Shown: positions 42,000-52,839 of the stretch, piece after piece
Layout: every line of letters begins with the position of its first letter
Position numbering within the stretch: the first letter of the stretch is position 1
Source: Shinisaurus crocodilurus
Lineage: Eukaryota > Chordata > Lepidosauria > Squamata > Shinisauridae
DNA: 64,000 bases
Direction: 5' to 3'
Assembly (NCBI GenBank): GCA_021292165.1
Contig: JAHFWL010001196.1
Location: forward strand, 930,001-994,000
The notes under the pieces: generated by a model
What the model was told of the DNA's origin: nothing
What the model saw: the letters and a program-made list of their open reading frames with translations, nothing else
Database searches by the model: none
Program-made: the position numbers and the translations under genes

Positions 42000-42165
42000 C
42001 CAGGTCCTATCCTGAGGAGCAAGATTACAAATCTACGTGACAGCCCTTGAAATCTTTGAAGGTGGGTATCATATCACCCCATGACCATCTCTTCTCCAGG
42101 GTAAACATACCTTTGCTGACAGACCAGATCTATTTGACTCCTCTCTTTCTGTTCCAGCTGGTCCT
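42000..42165 (-). mobile_element. Old CR1 LINE fragment
   Basis: The reverse strand has GGTATGTTTACCCTGGAGAA and GGGGTGATATGATACCCACC, the FSLEKR...GDMI region of CR1-type RT C-termini, well diverged from the young copies. Confidence 0.6.
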
Positions 42166-43029
42166 TATAAGAACTATTTAACTTTAAGATTTGGTGTCTG
42201 GGTTTTCCTCATTCCTCTTCCCTTCTAATATCTTTTTCCTTTTGTGTTGTGTTTTTGTTTTGGGTTTTTTTTGGGGGGGGTTGTTTTTAGATTTCAAGCC
42301 TGTGGGCAAGGACTGTCTTGCTTTTATTGATCACATGTAATCAATGGGAACATTTTCAGCTGAAGAGTGGGGTACAATGCTATAAATAAATAGTTTCAGC
42401 ATTTCCAGATGGTGTCTTCTTACATACAAGGTTGCTTTTTTCCCCTTGCTTTTTTTGGGGGGGGCAGCGTTTTATCAATGCACAGATGTGTATGGGTAAC
42501 TACTAGAAGGAAGAAATGATGCAAATGAACTGAAGGAACTAAACAAGAAACTTTGGCAAATTGTGCATGCTTCAAATCTAGAATTAATTCTAAACATTTA
42601 CTTGCTAAAACTGGCAAGCAGGAGGAATAGAATGGTGGACAAAGTCAACCAGAAGGCCAATAAAGGCCTGGCTGGAATTGAGAAAATCATTACATACCTA
42701 TTAAAATTGAAAGCTGTGTGAAAATGGCCTCTTGAAATACTTCACCCTATTTGTGGGAAGAGAAACTGCCCCCCCCCCCCATGGGCAGGAGAAATTGCCC
42801 AATAGTTTCTCAGGCCTGGAGCTCACCATTAGCCACGGCGGTAGCAAGGGATGGATTTTCTGTCAATCTCAATTTCTCTCAGTTTCTAATTTTTCCAGTC
42901 TCCGGTTTGGCTTGTCCTGAACATTTTTTTTTTTTTTTGCATGAAAATTGTATGCATTTTTGGGTGCATTTCTCCTAATTGTCGTGCTCAGTTTTGCCTA
43001 ATATACACAGCAGAGGTTTGGTCCCCTCT
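42166..43029. other. Mostly unassigned; LINE-like tail at 42260-42390
   Basis: GATTTCAAGCCTGTGGGCAA, GGACTGTCTTGC and GCTATAAATAAATAG (42284-42391) look like a LINE 3' tail. The part 42400-43020 has runs of T and C. Nothing more is supported. Confidence 0.35.
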
Positions 43030-43107
43030 ACGTGTTTTGGAATTCAGCTCCCCATCAGCCTCAGCCAGCACAGCCAACAGTCAAGAGTGCTGGGAGTTGT
43101 AGTCCAA

Positions 43108-43322
43108 AGGTAGGATCCAGATTTATGATGGACCAACTGCGCTGATGGAAGTGGACTTCCTGCCCCATCCTTTCCACGGCAGTCCTTACTTAGTTCCAGT
43201 CTCCTAAAAATGCTACACAAAGAGTCAGGAGATCCTGCTGAATGGAGTGAGTTGTGGTGTGGGAGGGAGAGGGGGGTCCCCACAAATTCAAGGCAGATGG
43301 CAGATCCTGGATCCAACCCATT
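43108..43322 (-). mobile_element. Family K DNA element copy 2
   Basis: In reverse it starts GGGTTGGATCCAGGATCTGC and contains CACTCCATTCAGCAGGATCT and CTGACTCTTTGTGTAGCATT, matching 32430-32705. It is followed directly by L2 sequence. Confidence 0.55.
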
Positions 43323-43325
43323 CTC

Positions 43326-43585
43326 TTAACTGGCTTATTTATTTATTTATTTATTATATTTATGAATCGTCCATCTGGCCAGACATCCGGCCACTCTGAG
43401 CGATGTACAATCCAATAAAATACGGGGGGGGGAACACACACACACAGTACAAAACACAATTAAAAACAGTACAAAACTTAAAAATCCTAACCCACCCCAT
43501 ATTCCCGCCTGAAAAGCCACGTTTTTAATGCCCGGCAGAAGCTAATCAAGGAAGGGGCATGGCGGAGGTCACTGGGGAGAGAGTT
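43326..43585 (-). mobile_element. L2-type LINE 3' end
   Basis: A (TTTA)n tail, then CCATCTGGCCAGACATCCGG and CCACCCCATATTCCCGCCTG: the reverse of the 3' ends at 4030, 54250 and 58920. Confidence 0.8.
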
Positions 43586-44140
43586 ATTTTGTGTTTGCAC
43601 TTTCATTTTATTTTTTAAAAATTGGAGAACTCCATTCTAAAATCTGGAGGAGAGCGCATTTCAAAGGATAACTGAGCTTTTGGTTCGCATATTGTTTCGA
43701 AAGTGAAAAAAATAAGTAACTTCCATTGCAGTGTGAATTGAATGGATTTCTCCCCCCATTCCTAGTGACAGCACAACTTTTTGTCTCGTTTCCCCCGAAT
43801 GTTTTCTTTTGCTGGCAGTGGCAGCGTCTGTGTGGGCAGCCTCGACACCACTTTTCCTCCTTCACAATGCCCTGGACCTAGTGTCATTCCAGGGCTGTGT
43901 GTGTGTGATGGGGGGGGGGGGGCACCTGCCACAGAAACTGGTAGGGAACATTGGGAGAAAATTCTGCAAGGTGTCCTACCTTTTTCTGGAGTAGGAGAGT
44001 GTGAGGAAAATAATGATTCCGCACCACCACCACCACCCAAATAAAAATGACTCAGTTCCATTAAAAGTGGCCTCATTCCAACTGAAAGCTCAAAATCCGA
44101 CTTCTGTTTACATGCATTGCATCAATTTTGTTGTAGGAGA
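43586..44140. other. No recognised feature
   Basis: G-run at 43910-43922 and a CAC run at 44023-44036. No supported frame. Confidence 0.35.
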
Positions 44141-44146
44141 GGAAGG

Positions 44147-44147
44147 T

Positions 44148-44232
<85 letters not shown>
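44147..44232. repeat. (GT)n(GA)n compound microsatellite
   Basis: About 21 GT units followed by about 21 GA units. The SL- and TH-repeat frames across it are artefacts. Confidence 0.97.
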
Positions 44233-44236
<4 letters not shown>

Positions 44237-44405
44237 TCTTGGCTCAGTTTGCCCTCTTGCGTTGTACTCCGAGCCAATTAGATTACATAACCAAATGAAG
44301 TTAATTGTAGATGAGGACAAAATGTCGCCGTTTGATCTGGCTTCAGCGCGGCCCCCTCTGTCTGTTAGCAAAAGCTAATGAAGGCCGACAGTGCTGAGGA
44401 CATGA
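44233..44405. other. Candidate conserved non-coding element
   Basis: Repeat-free sequence with AGCCAATTAGATTACATAAC, GAAGTTAATTGTAGATGAGG and AAAGCTAATGAAGG: several homeodomain-type ATTA/TAAT cores in 150 bp. It is bordered by a microsatellite and plain DNA. Inference from composition only. Confidence 0.3.
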
Positions 44406-44856
44406 AGAACACAGCTCAGCACAGCTGGGATGGCTAGACCACCCTGGGTCTTTATGCTGCCATGAACACCACCGCTCTTAGGACCCCAGAATCAACGGCT
44501 TCTGTACAACAAGAGGTGGCTTTGGTCCTTTCAAAATATTCCTCTGTTAAGCCTGCAACACTGTCTCTCTAATTGTGCTTTTGTTGGGGCTTGTTGCAGT
44601 GTGTGTTCATTTGTATTTAAAGGCGATGGCATGGGCAAAACTAAGACATAGATGTAGGACTGAGGTGATGGGGACAATCTCTGTGAATGCCTCCCTTTTG
44701 GTGCCCCCCCCATATTCAGTGACACCCCCCCCCCAGTAATCACTACAAATGTGATGAATAAGCTTAATTTGCTATCTCATCCCTGATTGGCTAGGATCAC
44801 CCATGTGAGCAGACCAGGGTTCATTGTTATTCTGAATCAGCATTGTTTGCTCTCAG
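44406..44856. other. Unassigned, family L piece at 44770-44800
   Basis: CATCCCTGATTGGCTAGGAT (44778-44797) is the reverse of the family L unit at 24420. C-runs at 44705 and 44726. Confidence 0.4.
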
Positions 44857-45026
44857 TGATTTCATAGATTTCATAGATCATAGAGTTGGAAGGAGCCTAC
44901 AAGGCTATCGAGTCCAACCCCCTGCTCAATGCAGGAAACTAGAGGAGGGGTCTCCCATCCAAGTAATAACCAGGCCTGACCCTGCTTAGCTTTCCACACT
45001 CAGACAAGCTGAGCCAGCGTGAGCCC
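44857..45026 (-). mobile_element. 5S rRNA-CR1 chimeric SINE, copy 3
   Basis: A tail TTTCATAGATTTCATAGATC precedes the CR1 end (CCCCCTGCTCAATGCAGGAA). Then comes GTCTCCCATCCAAGTAATAA and CCTGACCCTGCTTAGCTTTC, the reverse of the 5S C-box and A-box region. The 5S head ends at about GAGCCAGCGTGAGC. Confidence 0.88.
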
Positions 45027-46499
45027 AAATCTGATTGGCTAGCTAGCTTAGTGACTTCATGACCTCTATGTTGCCTCTAGGGATGCCTTGAGGAATTGGT
45101 ATTTCCCAGTATGAGCTGACTTGATCTTCACCTCCTGGACTAACGTGCAGATCATAACTTAGTTATCCACTGGATTTTGCCCATCCCAGATATCCCAACA
45201 CATCTCTACTTGCCTATCTTCAGCACATTCCCAACTCTGGCTTCAGAGACGTCCATGAAGACAGAGTTCATGAGTACCATTATGTATCCTTGACAGAATT
45301 GCTACTTCTCCAGGATCATTACAAAGAAAGCTGTTCCACAATCTGAGTTCGTTAGACGAAATGACTTTTTGGAGGCACGTGAAAAAGATGGCCGATTAAC
45401 CTACTGCAAGATACAGATCTCCTTGAGCACTCTTTCCCACTGAGCAGTGCTTAACGTTGGTTGGATTGTGCCCCGTTCAGGAAGGCAAGATTTCATCTTG
45501 AAAGTACTTGCTTTTCAAATGCCACTTCACCAGGTCACCAAATTCATTAATTTAATAAGAAAGGAAGGATGGAAGGAAAGGAATGGAAATAAGAAAGAAA
45601 GAAAGAAAGAAAGAATTTGTGTTTCCATTTAGGAAGGAATCAAGATTTATTATCTAACCTCACCAGGAAGGCATTATTGACCCACTAGTTATTCAAGGTC
45701 TACAGCATTGTGTGTGAGAATATTTATTGCTTTTAATTACCGTAAACTAGCAAGGATCTGTTTTAATAAGGTATTTTCAAATGTAGTTTTGCAAATGGAA
45801 AAGCAATTGAAATGCAGAGGGAGATACAGGAGCCCTGCATGATCAAGTCCAAGGCATTATAATCTCATTGTGTTGCTACTTAGACCAAGAAGAAGAAAAA
45901 TGACCTTGCCGGGGGTGGTGGTGTGGTGGTGGGTTTGCTACTGTTCTAAAGTGGCTACTGCACTTGTCTTCTCTCCCCACTGCTCACCTACACCATTTAT
46001 TTTTAGCATGACCCCCAGTTTTCGGGTTCCGCCATTTGCGCAATGCCAATGTGTAATTTGCTCAACAACCTTTTTGTGTGTGTGGAGGTGTCTTGAAATT
46101 TGCACGAATGCTTCCATATATATATATATATATATAAATTATTAGCAATCTTGCACAAGTGTGCAAGATTGCTAGTCCACCTGTCTGTTATGTAGCCTGA
46201 GCTGACTCGGGTTCAGGGTTATGGATAATTGCAGCTAGGGAGAGTCCCTGCTCTTGGGGTAGCCCCTTTGATAGGGCTGCTACTTGGCAGCTGTCCCAGC
46301 TGAACTAATTCTGTAGGTGTAGTGGGGTTTGCGCTATTTACCTTTATATATATATTTTTTATTTTTTTAAAGGGAACTGCCAATAACTTTTTAAGTTCCT
46401 TGGCTGGATTTTTTTTTTCCAATTTGCGAGGATAGTTGCCCATTCTGAGGGGATCCAGCCTGTCAAGTTTCAGATGAATAGGTGCAGTGATATTTGTGC
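45027..46499. other. About 1.5 kb mostly unassigned
   Basis: AAAG microsatellite at 45592-45614. An (AT)n at 46116-46135 is followed by a small palindrome (AATCTTGCACAAGTGTGCAAGATT at 46147-46170). The part 46000-46110 has hAT-interior-like AATTTGCTCAACAA motifs. No coding feature. Confidence 0.35.
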
Positions 46500-46831
46500 A
46501 AGAGCAGCAGCCCTTGCATTTTCAGGGTACCAAGAACGGGAGGTGTTTCCCCCCCCCCCCCCGCCATTATTCTATGTGGATCATTCCTCTGAAAATGACA
46601 GACAGCCTAGAGGTGGACTAATGGTCTCTTACTCATAGAGTTAGGCAAATCTATCACGCTCTATTTCCCTCAGGTTCTCCCATTCCTCCTCTGCTAAGTT
46701 TGTTTTGTCCCATTCCCCCATCGGGTTGTGTGATTGTTTTTAGTCTGCATGAACATTTGTATGTATTTTTGTGCTCATTTTTCAAAATATACGCGCACTG
46801 AGCACATTTTTCCTATATATATATATATATA
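46500..46831. other. Unassigned, ends in (AT)n
   Basis: C-run at 46550-46562. TGCATGAACATTTGTATGTA is family A-like. The AT array is the target of the next element. Confidence 0.35.
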
Positions 46832-46974
46832 CAGTGCTTTTTTTCTGGAGAAAAAGGTACCGGAACTCTTGGATTACATTTCCTCGGGAGTAGATGGAGA
46901 TTAAATTGTAATGCAATTAATAGAAGAAAAGGTGCTGGAACTCAGTTCCGGTGAGTTCCACCAGAAAAAAAGCC

Positions 46975-46977
<3 letters not shown>
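46832..46977. mobile_element. hAT MITE, family F copy 2
   Basis: 146 bp, identical to the 28432 copy except for one base (GGCGA there, GGAGA here). Flanked by TATATATA on both sides in an AT array, so the 8-bp duplication is present but not uniquely placed. Confidence 0.92.
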
Positions 46978-47037
<60 letters not shown>

Positions 47038-47038
47038 T
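46978..47038. repeat. (TA)n(CA)n compound microsatellite
   Basis: About 17 TA units then about 12 CA units. Continuation of the array split by the F element. Confidence 0.95.
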
Positions 47039-47335
47039 TTTTATATACACTGTTTCAAATGTATGCTGTATGCACATTTTTGGTACTCATTTAATTTGTT
47101 TGGTTTTGTTTTTTTACAAACTCCATTGCAAACTTAGGGAAAGTACGGATCCCAACATCCAGCTGCATTCTGGTTGACGCTTAAGTTCAGGAAGTGCAGA
47201 ATTGGTAAGTTTGTATTTAAAATGTGTGAGCCCATTCCCTACTGCTTCTGTCTTCATCGTGCTATATTTGAATGATTTACATGTTGAATACTTATTGCAT
47301 TATGATTCGATTTTTGTTGTTGTTGTTGTTGTTGT
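47039..47335. other. Unassigned, ends in (GTT)n
   Basis: TGTATGCACATTTTTGGTAC and the following sequence are weakly family A-like. A GTT array lies at 47312-47334. Confidence 0.35.
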
Positions 47336-47760
47336 CGAGGCGCACGGCCCTTCCCCTTCTTGTCACCGGGTGGTCTGCAGCCCAGGGGGCAAGAGCTCGG
47401 AACCTATGCATCTGGTTGCGAGACAACGCGTCCGCTATGCTGTTACGAAATAATGGACCCGCTTCCGTGCCTCGTGCATTGATAAAAGCTCGCAGGGCCG
47501 CCACTGGGCAGAGTTCTTCAGAAGCGGCCGGGTACAAGGGCTCGAGCAGGGCCCTTCGCAGATCCTCGAGAAATAAATCATTACCGGGGCCAGCGGGAAG
47601 AAATGACGGAGAGGTCCTCTGTCGCTTGCAAAATCAAGGCCTTGCCCTTCAGCAAGCCGAGGTCGTTGCCGCCCAGGTGCAGCACTAAAACGTGCGGTTG
47701 CGCCTTGACCAGGCCGGAGTGGAAAAGGGTGTCAGGCAAGCAGGGCCTCTGTGAACCCAG
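47336..47760 (-). mobile_element. Ngaro/DIRS-like tyrosine-recombinase retrotransposon relic
   Basis: The reverse frame at about 47715-47584 reads HVLVLHLGGNDLGLLKGKAL, with the GxND block of SGNH hydrolases that accompany vertebrate Ngaro elements, then stops. About 50 bp on, another frame (47537-47350) has YPAASEELCPVAALRAF and GPLF, as in the tyrosine recombinase. It runs directly into IADALSRNQMHRFRALAPWA, as at the end of the RNase H domain of DIRS/Ngaro Pol. The domain order is scrambled and each piece short, so this is a deleted, non-functional copy. GC-rich like its parents. Confidence 0.65.
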
Positions 47761-47789
47761 AGGAGGGTGGGCGGAGCACAAGGGGCGAA

Positions 47790-48062
47790 GGTTGCTTACG
47801 CACTCCTTCCACCCTGCAAAGCACGTAGATGGCTGATTTCGGCCATCTAAGTGGCGCGCGTCGGATGGGGGGAGGGAAGGAAGCTGAGGCGCTGCCAGGA
47901 TTCCTCCTATCACGGTGGTGCCTGTCTCCTCCGCTCCCTGCACTCTGGGATGCCCACTAAATCCTTTCTCTGAGGTTGTGTTTGTGACCTTGGAGAAGCA
48001 GCCAGCCCGTGGTTCTTTCTGCACTGCCTGCAAGGTGGTGGAGGGCGCTCCGAGTTTGCAGA
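47790..48062 (+). mobile_element. Family I DNA transposon, internal part
   Basis: CTGCAAAGCACGTAGATGGC, TTTCGGCCATCTAAG and CCTTGGAGAAGCAGCCAGCC follow the order of the copy at 59886-60296 (CTTGCAAACCACTTAGACGG, GACCTTGGAGCCACAGCC). Neither terminus is present. Confidence 0.5.
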
Positions 48063-48695
48063 CCAGTAAAGATTAGGCCCCCTGTTCCTACAAAGGAGGA
48101 TCTGGGAACAGATTCTGAGTCTGACAGGGAGGAGGAGGAGGAGGAGGAGGGAACCTGCAGCTGGTTCCCCAAGGCCAGGGGACTTAGAGAGTAGCCAAAC
48201 AGCCAGTGAGGATCAATCGGTGTCAAATTCCGTGGGAAAGCAAACTGAGCTCTGTGCTCTGGAGGAGGGTGAATCAAGCATCACTAACCCCACCCACCCA
48301 GGTCAGACGTCAGCTAAGGAGGAAGGACCAGCTGAGCGGTGTCAGGCACTCTTAAGAGATTGGCCCTTAAGCATAAGGATCCGCCTTAGGGGTAGGTGTG
48401 TGTGGGTAATTTGAGTTTGGAAGGGAGGAGTGTGGTCCCCCCCCCCCCGTTTGGAATTAACTTCTCAACAAAAGGTCATTCTTCCTTAATGGCTAGAATT
48501 CTTTCTAAGTAAGCTTGTTTCTCTTGTGACTGATTTCTGCAATCCACTTCATTTGTACTTTTAAGCCAGTTTGCTTGGCTTGCATTAACTAATAAAGCTT
48601 TTGAGTTAGAAGCCATTGTTTGGCTTCTTCTTGGAAGGAGGAGGGGGAAGTACAGCCTGGACGGCGACCCAGCTATGGGGTTGGAGTGATTTTCT
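48063..48695. other. Unassigned; LTR-like 3' end at 48540-48620
   Basis: A GGA-rich patch (48129-48150) encodes an acidic run. AACTAATAAAGCTTTTGAGT (48588-48607) followed by TTTGGCTTCTTCTTGG looks like a polyadenylation region of an LTR or gene 3' end. No partner LTR or exon was found. Confidence 0.3.
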
Positions 48696-48866
48696 GACCT
48701 CATAAGAGCATAAGAAGAAGAGGCCTGCTGGATCAGAGCAAGGGTCCATCTGGTCCAGCGTTCTGTTCACACAGTGCCCAATCAGCTGCCCACGGGATCC
48801 CATAATAAGCAGATCATGAGTGCAACAGCAGCCTCCTGCCCATCTTCCCCAGCCACTTGAGTACTT
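48696..48866 (-). mobile_element. CR1-like LINE 3' end (second subfamily)
   Basis: Reverse strand: CAGATGGACCCTTGCTCTGA, ACAGAACGCTGGACCAG, ATGATCTGCTTATTATGGGA. Same subfamily as 24961 and 63600, truncated. Confidence 0.7.
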
Positions 48867-48938
48867 AGCGTTGAGCAAGGGGTTGGACTTGATGGCCTTA
48901 CAGGCCCCTTCCAAGTCTACTATTCTATGATTCTACGA
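48867..48938 (+). mobile_element. CR1 3' tail
   Basis: GTTGAGCAAGGGGTTGGACT to CTATTCTATGATTCTACG: only the last 70 bp of a CR1, facing away from the LINE piece on its left. Confidence 0.75.
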
Positions 48939-49377
48939 ATTCCATCTCGAAGCTCATTCCAACTCAAGTCCATATCAGATTGTGAGCTTTGGTGTTGTTG
49001 TTGTTTTGCTTTTTGCATGGAAATCCGTGCATAATTTTGTGCATTTTTCCAAATGTACGCATCTGTTGTGTGCATCTTTGAAACGTACACATTCCTCTCC
49101 CGTTAATTAAAGCGTGTCTGTGTGTGCATTTCTCAAAAGTATGCAATTTTTTCAGGCATATTTTTTTCCCCCAATGTATGCATGCTGTCAAAAGTGTTTT
49201 GTTTTTGTTTGCTGTTGTTTTTAATCCACGAATCACATTGCAAGCTTGGAAATATACAGACTTCAACCTCAGATTACGTCCGAGTCTGCATTCTGTCCAG
49301 CAGCTGAGAACTGGGTAAAATTCTGATTTAAAAAAAAAGAAAAAAAAGAACCGAAACAAATGTCTCATACATCGCTA
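48939..49377 (+). mobile_element. hAT-like element, family A copy 3
   Basis: AATTCCATCTCGAAGCTCAT to CTCATACATCGCTAG, with the GCATGGAAATCC core and TGTACGCATCTGTTGTG motifs of copy 1. The left terminus is missing; a CR1 tail takes its place. Confidence 0.65.
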
Positions 49378-50159
49378 GGAGGGAGTGATTGACAGGCAGT
49401 CTGATCATGCAGTCAGGTTTTATCTATTCCCATCCCGATCGCCTTCTCCTGCCCCGGTTGATTTGCAAGGACTCAGACGGTGTCCAGATAATGATACTTC
49501 TCTCCCCTCACATCCCGCTCCCCCCTCCCACCTCCTCCTTTCTCACGGGGATACGAAAAGTGTGTGTAGTCATGTGTAGCTCTGTTAACACTATATTGCG
49601 AAAACCAATCCCGGGAGCTTGTTACGGCTGCACACCTCGCTGGTTCTGGCACTTCTTCACGTTGATTTGCATTTGTGCTGTTTTGTGTAAACAAGGCAGT
49701 TAGCAGAATATAAATAACCATAACCAGGTTCGGTGCCCCGGTCCTGGGGAAGGCCACTGTTCCAAGCCCCCTCTTACTGCTGCCACCACCGATCGCAAGG
49801 CATTGCCAGTTATGGATGAACAGGGACTGCCTAGTGCCTACCAATCTAGTGTTGATAGCATATTTCCTAGAATTTCCTGTTTTTTTATCTAGTCCTTCCT
49901 CATAGGGCGACAGGCAAGGTTTCTCTCTACTTCTCATGCTGCTCCAACAAGTGTGCTCCATGGCTAAGCAGGAATTGAAACCAAGGTATCAATAAACTGT
50001 GTACGGGCAAATAGTGGTTATGTAGTGGAGAAGGGGAAACACTCATATCTCCTAAGCTGTGTGTGTGTGCATGTTTATCTACCTTTCTTTAGAGCAGGGG
50101 AAGGCGCAATAAATTTAGAGATGTATGTGAATTTAGTTAATGTTCACAAATGAAGTCAC
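49378..50159. other. No recognised feature
   Basis: Unique-looking sequence. Frames overlap on both strands with no family motif. Confidence 0.35.
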
Positions 50160-50321
50160 AGGATATCATAGGATCATAGAGTTGGAAGGGGCTTACAAGG
50201 CCATCAAGTCCAACCCCCTGCTCAATGCAGGAAACTAGAGGAGGGGGTCTCCCATCCAAGTAATAACCAGGTCTGACCCTGCTTAGCTTTCCATGCTCAA
50301 GACAAGCTGAGCCAGCATGAA
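50160..50321 (-). mobile_element. 5S rRNA-CR1 chimeric SINE, copy 4
   Basis: CATAGGATCATAGAGTTGGA tail, CR1 end, then GTCTCCCATCCAAGTAATAA and CTGCTTAGCTTTCCATGCTC (5S part). Flanks ATGAAGTCA (about 50149) and ATGAAGTGA (about 50318) are a plausible target duplication. Confidence 0.87.
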
Positions 50322-51041
50322 GTGAACATGTCTTGTTCAGAACCCTGAATGTGAACACGAGCAGGAGAGCATGTTCTCTGAAATGTTCAGAAATTCCCAA
50401 ACTTGAGTTAAAAAAATGTGTGTGTGTTTTTAGAACAAAACAAAACATGGGCTGTAAAAAGTGCAAGTTTTCATGCTTCACTCTATGGGGCAAAGGTGTA
50501 CATTTTGGTCCCATTCTTACAAAAAAGTGATTTTTTCCTGTTTGAAATGTGTACCTTTCCCATGGGAAAGGGAGACAAGGCAAGGTGAGCTTCAAGGTGG
50601 TGTTTGGAGGAGCTTGGCAATCATTACATTCATTTGTTCACCAGTGGTGCCATCCAGATGTTTTGGAGTGTAATCCCACATGTGCCCTGGGATTATGGAC
50701 CGTGTTGTCCAAAGCATCCGAAGGGCACCACATTGCCTATCACAGCTTTAGAGAAGAAAAAAGAAAGAAAGAAAGCCAAACTAAAAAGATGATCTGGGGT
50801 AGAACACCTGGAAAACAGGTAAGCTCTTTCAGAATGCTTGCCAAGAAATCTCGTACGTATCAAGCTAACTCCAAACTGAGCCAAGGGGAGTGTGTCTGTC
50901 ACTGAGGTGTGTGTATAGATAGATATAGATACTTATTCAGCCTATACACTTTAAACTACATTCCTCCAGTGGGTTTTTCACAGGCCTCATTTGGGTGGTG
51001 AGCTGATGCAAACATCTTGCTGCCAGATAATGCAAGATCCA
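50322..51041. other. Mostly unassigned; decayed MITE at 50645-50745
   Basis: GCCATCCAGATGTTTTGGAG and TTGTCCAAAGCATCCGAAGG are the two halves of the small hAT MITE seen at 32732. An AAAG run lies at 50757-50775 and a GATA run at 50916-50930. Confidence 0.4.
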
Positions 51042-51480
51042 CATTTATTTATTTAATACATTTTTATACCACCCAATAGCCAAAGCTCTCTGGGCGGTTT
51101 ACAACAGTCCAAACCATAAAATACAAATTAAAAATATATAATTTAAAAACAAAGATTAAAAACAAACAGCAGAGCTAGCAGCAGCAGTTACAATAACAGA
51201 GTTAAAAACTACCAGATTAAAATGATTATGATGATTAAAATGATTAAAATGCCTGGGAGAATAAAAAGGTACGGTATTCACCTGGTGCCGGAAAGAATAC
51301 AAGGTAGGTGCCAGGCGAGCCTCTTTGGGGAGCTCATTCCACAACTGGGGTGCCACAGCAGAAAAGCCCCTCCTCCTGGTACCACCTCTTCCATGTTTAA
51401 TCCCTGCCTTAACAAGCAGACTCCCACTGAGCAAAACCCTCCATTCTCCACTTTCAGCTCCTCCTCTATCTGGCCCATTT
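51042..51480 (-). mobile_element. L2-like LINE 3' fragment (second tail type)
   Basis: The reverse frame reads RRGFSAVAPQLWNELPKEAR and TLYSFRHQV, the LINE C-terminus. The 3'UTR gives AAACCGCCCAGAGAGCTTTG and ATTGGGTGGTATAAAAATGT before (AATA)n. This tail differs from that of the 58385 copy, so two L2-type lineages are present. Confidence 0.75.
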
Positions 51481-51733
51481 TACCTGGCCTGGGAGGGTGG
51501 TGGCCTTGTTTAGGAGGTTTCGTTTGGGAGTAGACATGACACTATTTTTGCTGCAATTTGGATTTTGGTTTTGTGTTTCTGTTGTTAGACCTTAGTAGGA
51601 ATGATTAGTGCATTGTTTAATCTTGGTGTGCATTACTATAAAATGTTTGGCTTCAAATATTAATATTTGCATGGCTATTTATTTAAATTTTGTTGATGTG
51701 TATTTTAAGTGTTAGGGAATTACCTTAACTTCG
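51481..51733. other. No recognised feature
   Basis: AT-rich spacer. Confidence 0.3.
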
Positions 51734-51840
51734 TAAGGATGTGCAAATCAGCAAAACTTGAGCTCGCCAAAGTTCTCCAAATTCCATCTCAAAGCTTGTT
51801 CCAACTCAAGTCCATATCAGATTGCAAGCTTTGTTTTTGT

Positions 51841-52354
51841 TTTATATCTTATTTATGGTGCAATCCTACACAAGTTTAGGCAGAAAAAAGGCCTACAATT
51901 CTCAGCATGCCCCAGGCTGCTATGCTGCCTGGGACGTGCTAGGAGTTGTAGGCCTTTTTCTATCTAAACTTGCACAGGATTGCACCCTTACTATTTTTTT
52001 AATTGAGTTTTAAATCACATGTTTTCAGTATAATCAAAGGGTACATGTAAAATATTACAACTTTTTCAACTAGCGAAACACATACATTGCATAAAAAATC
52101 CAATTACGGTTAAGAGGAATCACAGGAGGTTGAACATATTAATAACCTTGTATTTATCCTCAGAAGTTCATCAGGGGGTTAAGATTTAGTTGTAATTATC
52201 TAAATGCATCTTTCCATATCTCTCCATGACAGGCTGGTGGTTTTCTCTGGGAACCTTGTTTATTAAACAAAGTCAATAAATCTATACTACATTGTACAGA
52301 AGGTGTCAGATTATTTTTGTCATCTTTTTGCTCTTATCTGTCTAGTTAAAAACT
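51841..52354. mobile_element. Insertion within family A (unknown type)
   Basis: AT-rich sequence with AATAAATC and a T-rich start. It contains an H-type MITE (51856-51987). No coding motif or own terminal repeats were identified, so the nature of the inserted DNA is open. Confidence 0.4.
51856..51987. mobile_element. PIF/Harbinger-like MITE, family H (TTA TSD)
   Basis: TGGTGCAATCCTACACAAGT pairs with ACTTGCACAGGATTGCACCC. TTA lies at 51853-51855 and 51988-51990. The inner CTCAGCATGCCCCAGG arms match the 3218 copy. Confidence 0.75.
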
Positions 52355-52839
52355 TTTTTTTGTTTTTTTCGCATGAAAATCCGGGCGTATTTCTGTACGT
52401 ATTTTTTCCAAATGTACACGTCAGTTGTGCACATCTTCGAAACGTGCATATTCTTCTGCCATTGATTGAATGTGTATTTGTGCACATTTTTCAAAAGTAA
52501 GCATTTTTTCATCTGCGTTTTTCAAATGTACACATGCTGTCAAATTCATTTTTTCTGGTCCACAAATGACACTGCAAGCTCGGAAATGTATGGACTTCAA
52601 CCACAGATTGCATCTAAGTCCGTGTTCAGTCCAGAAGGTGCAAACTGGGTAAATCTTGATCAAAAGAAACTGAAACAAATTATCATACATCCCTACTATG
52701 CTCCTTCTCAATATGGAGAAGTAGCATACAAATAATCCAATGAGGATAAGGATGTGGCTGGTGTCTTCCATCCTTTATTCACCACATCCTAAGATCATAG
52801 AGTTAGGAGTTCAAGGATCATACAAACACAGAAACATAA

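Larger units (their letters stand above)
51734..52695 (+). mobile_element. hAT-like element, family A copy 4, interrupted
   Basis: The left part (51734-51840) and right part (52355-52695) together match copy 1: TAAGGATGTGCAAATCAGC, CAAGTCCATATCAGATTGCA, then CGCATGAAAATCCGGGCG, ending TTATCATACATCCCTA. About 515 bp of foreign sequence lies between. Confidence 0.7.

Noticed and set aside
47581..48033. A single 150-residue reverse protein
   Set aside because: Only its last ~40 residues show SGNH similarity. The front part is read through unrelated family I sequence.
48085..48620. Terminal exon or LTR with AATAAAG
   Set aside because: Only a polyadenylation-like signal and an acidic run; no splice site or family match.
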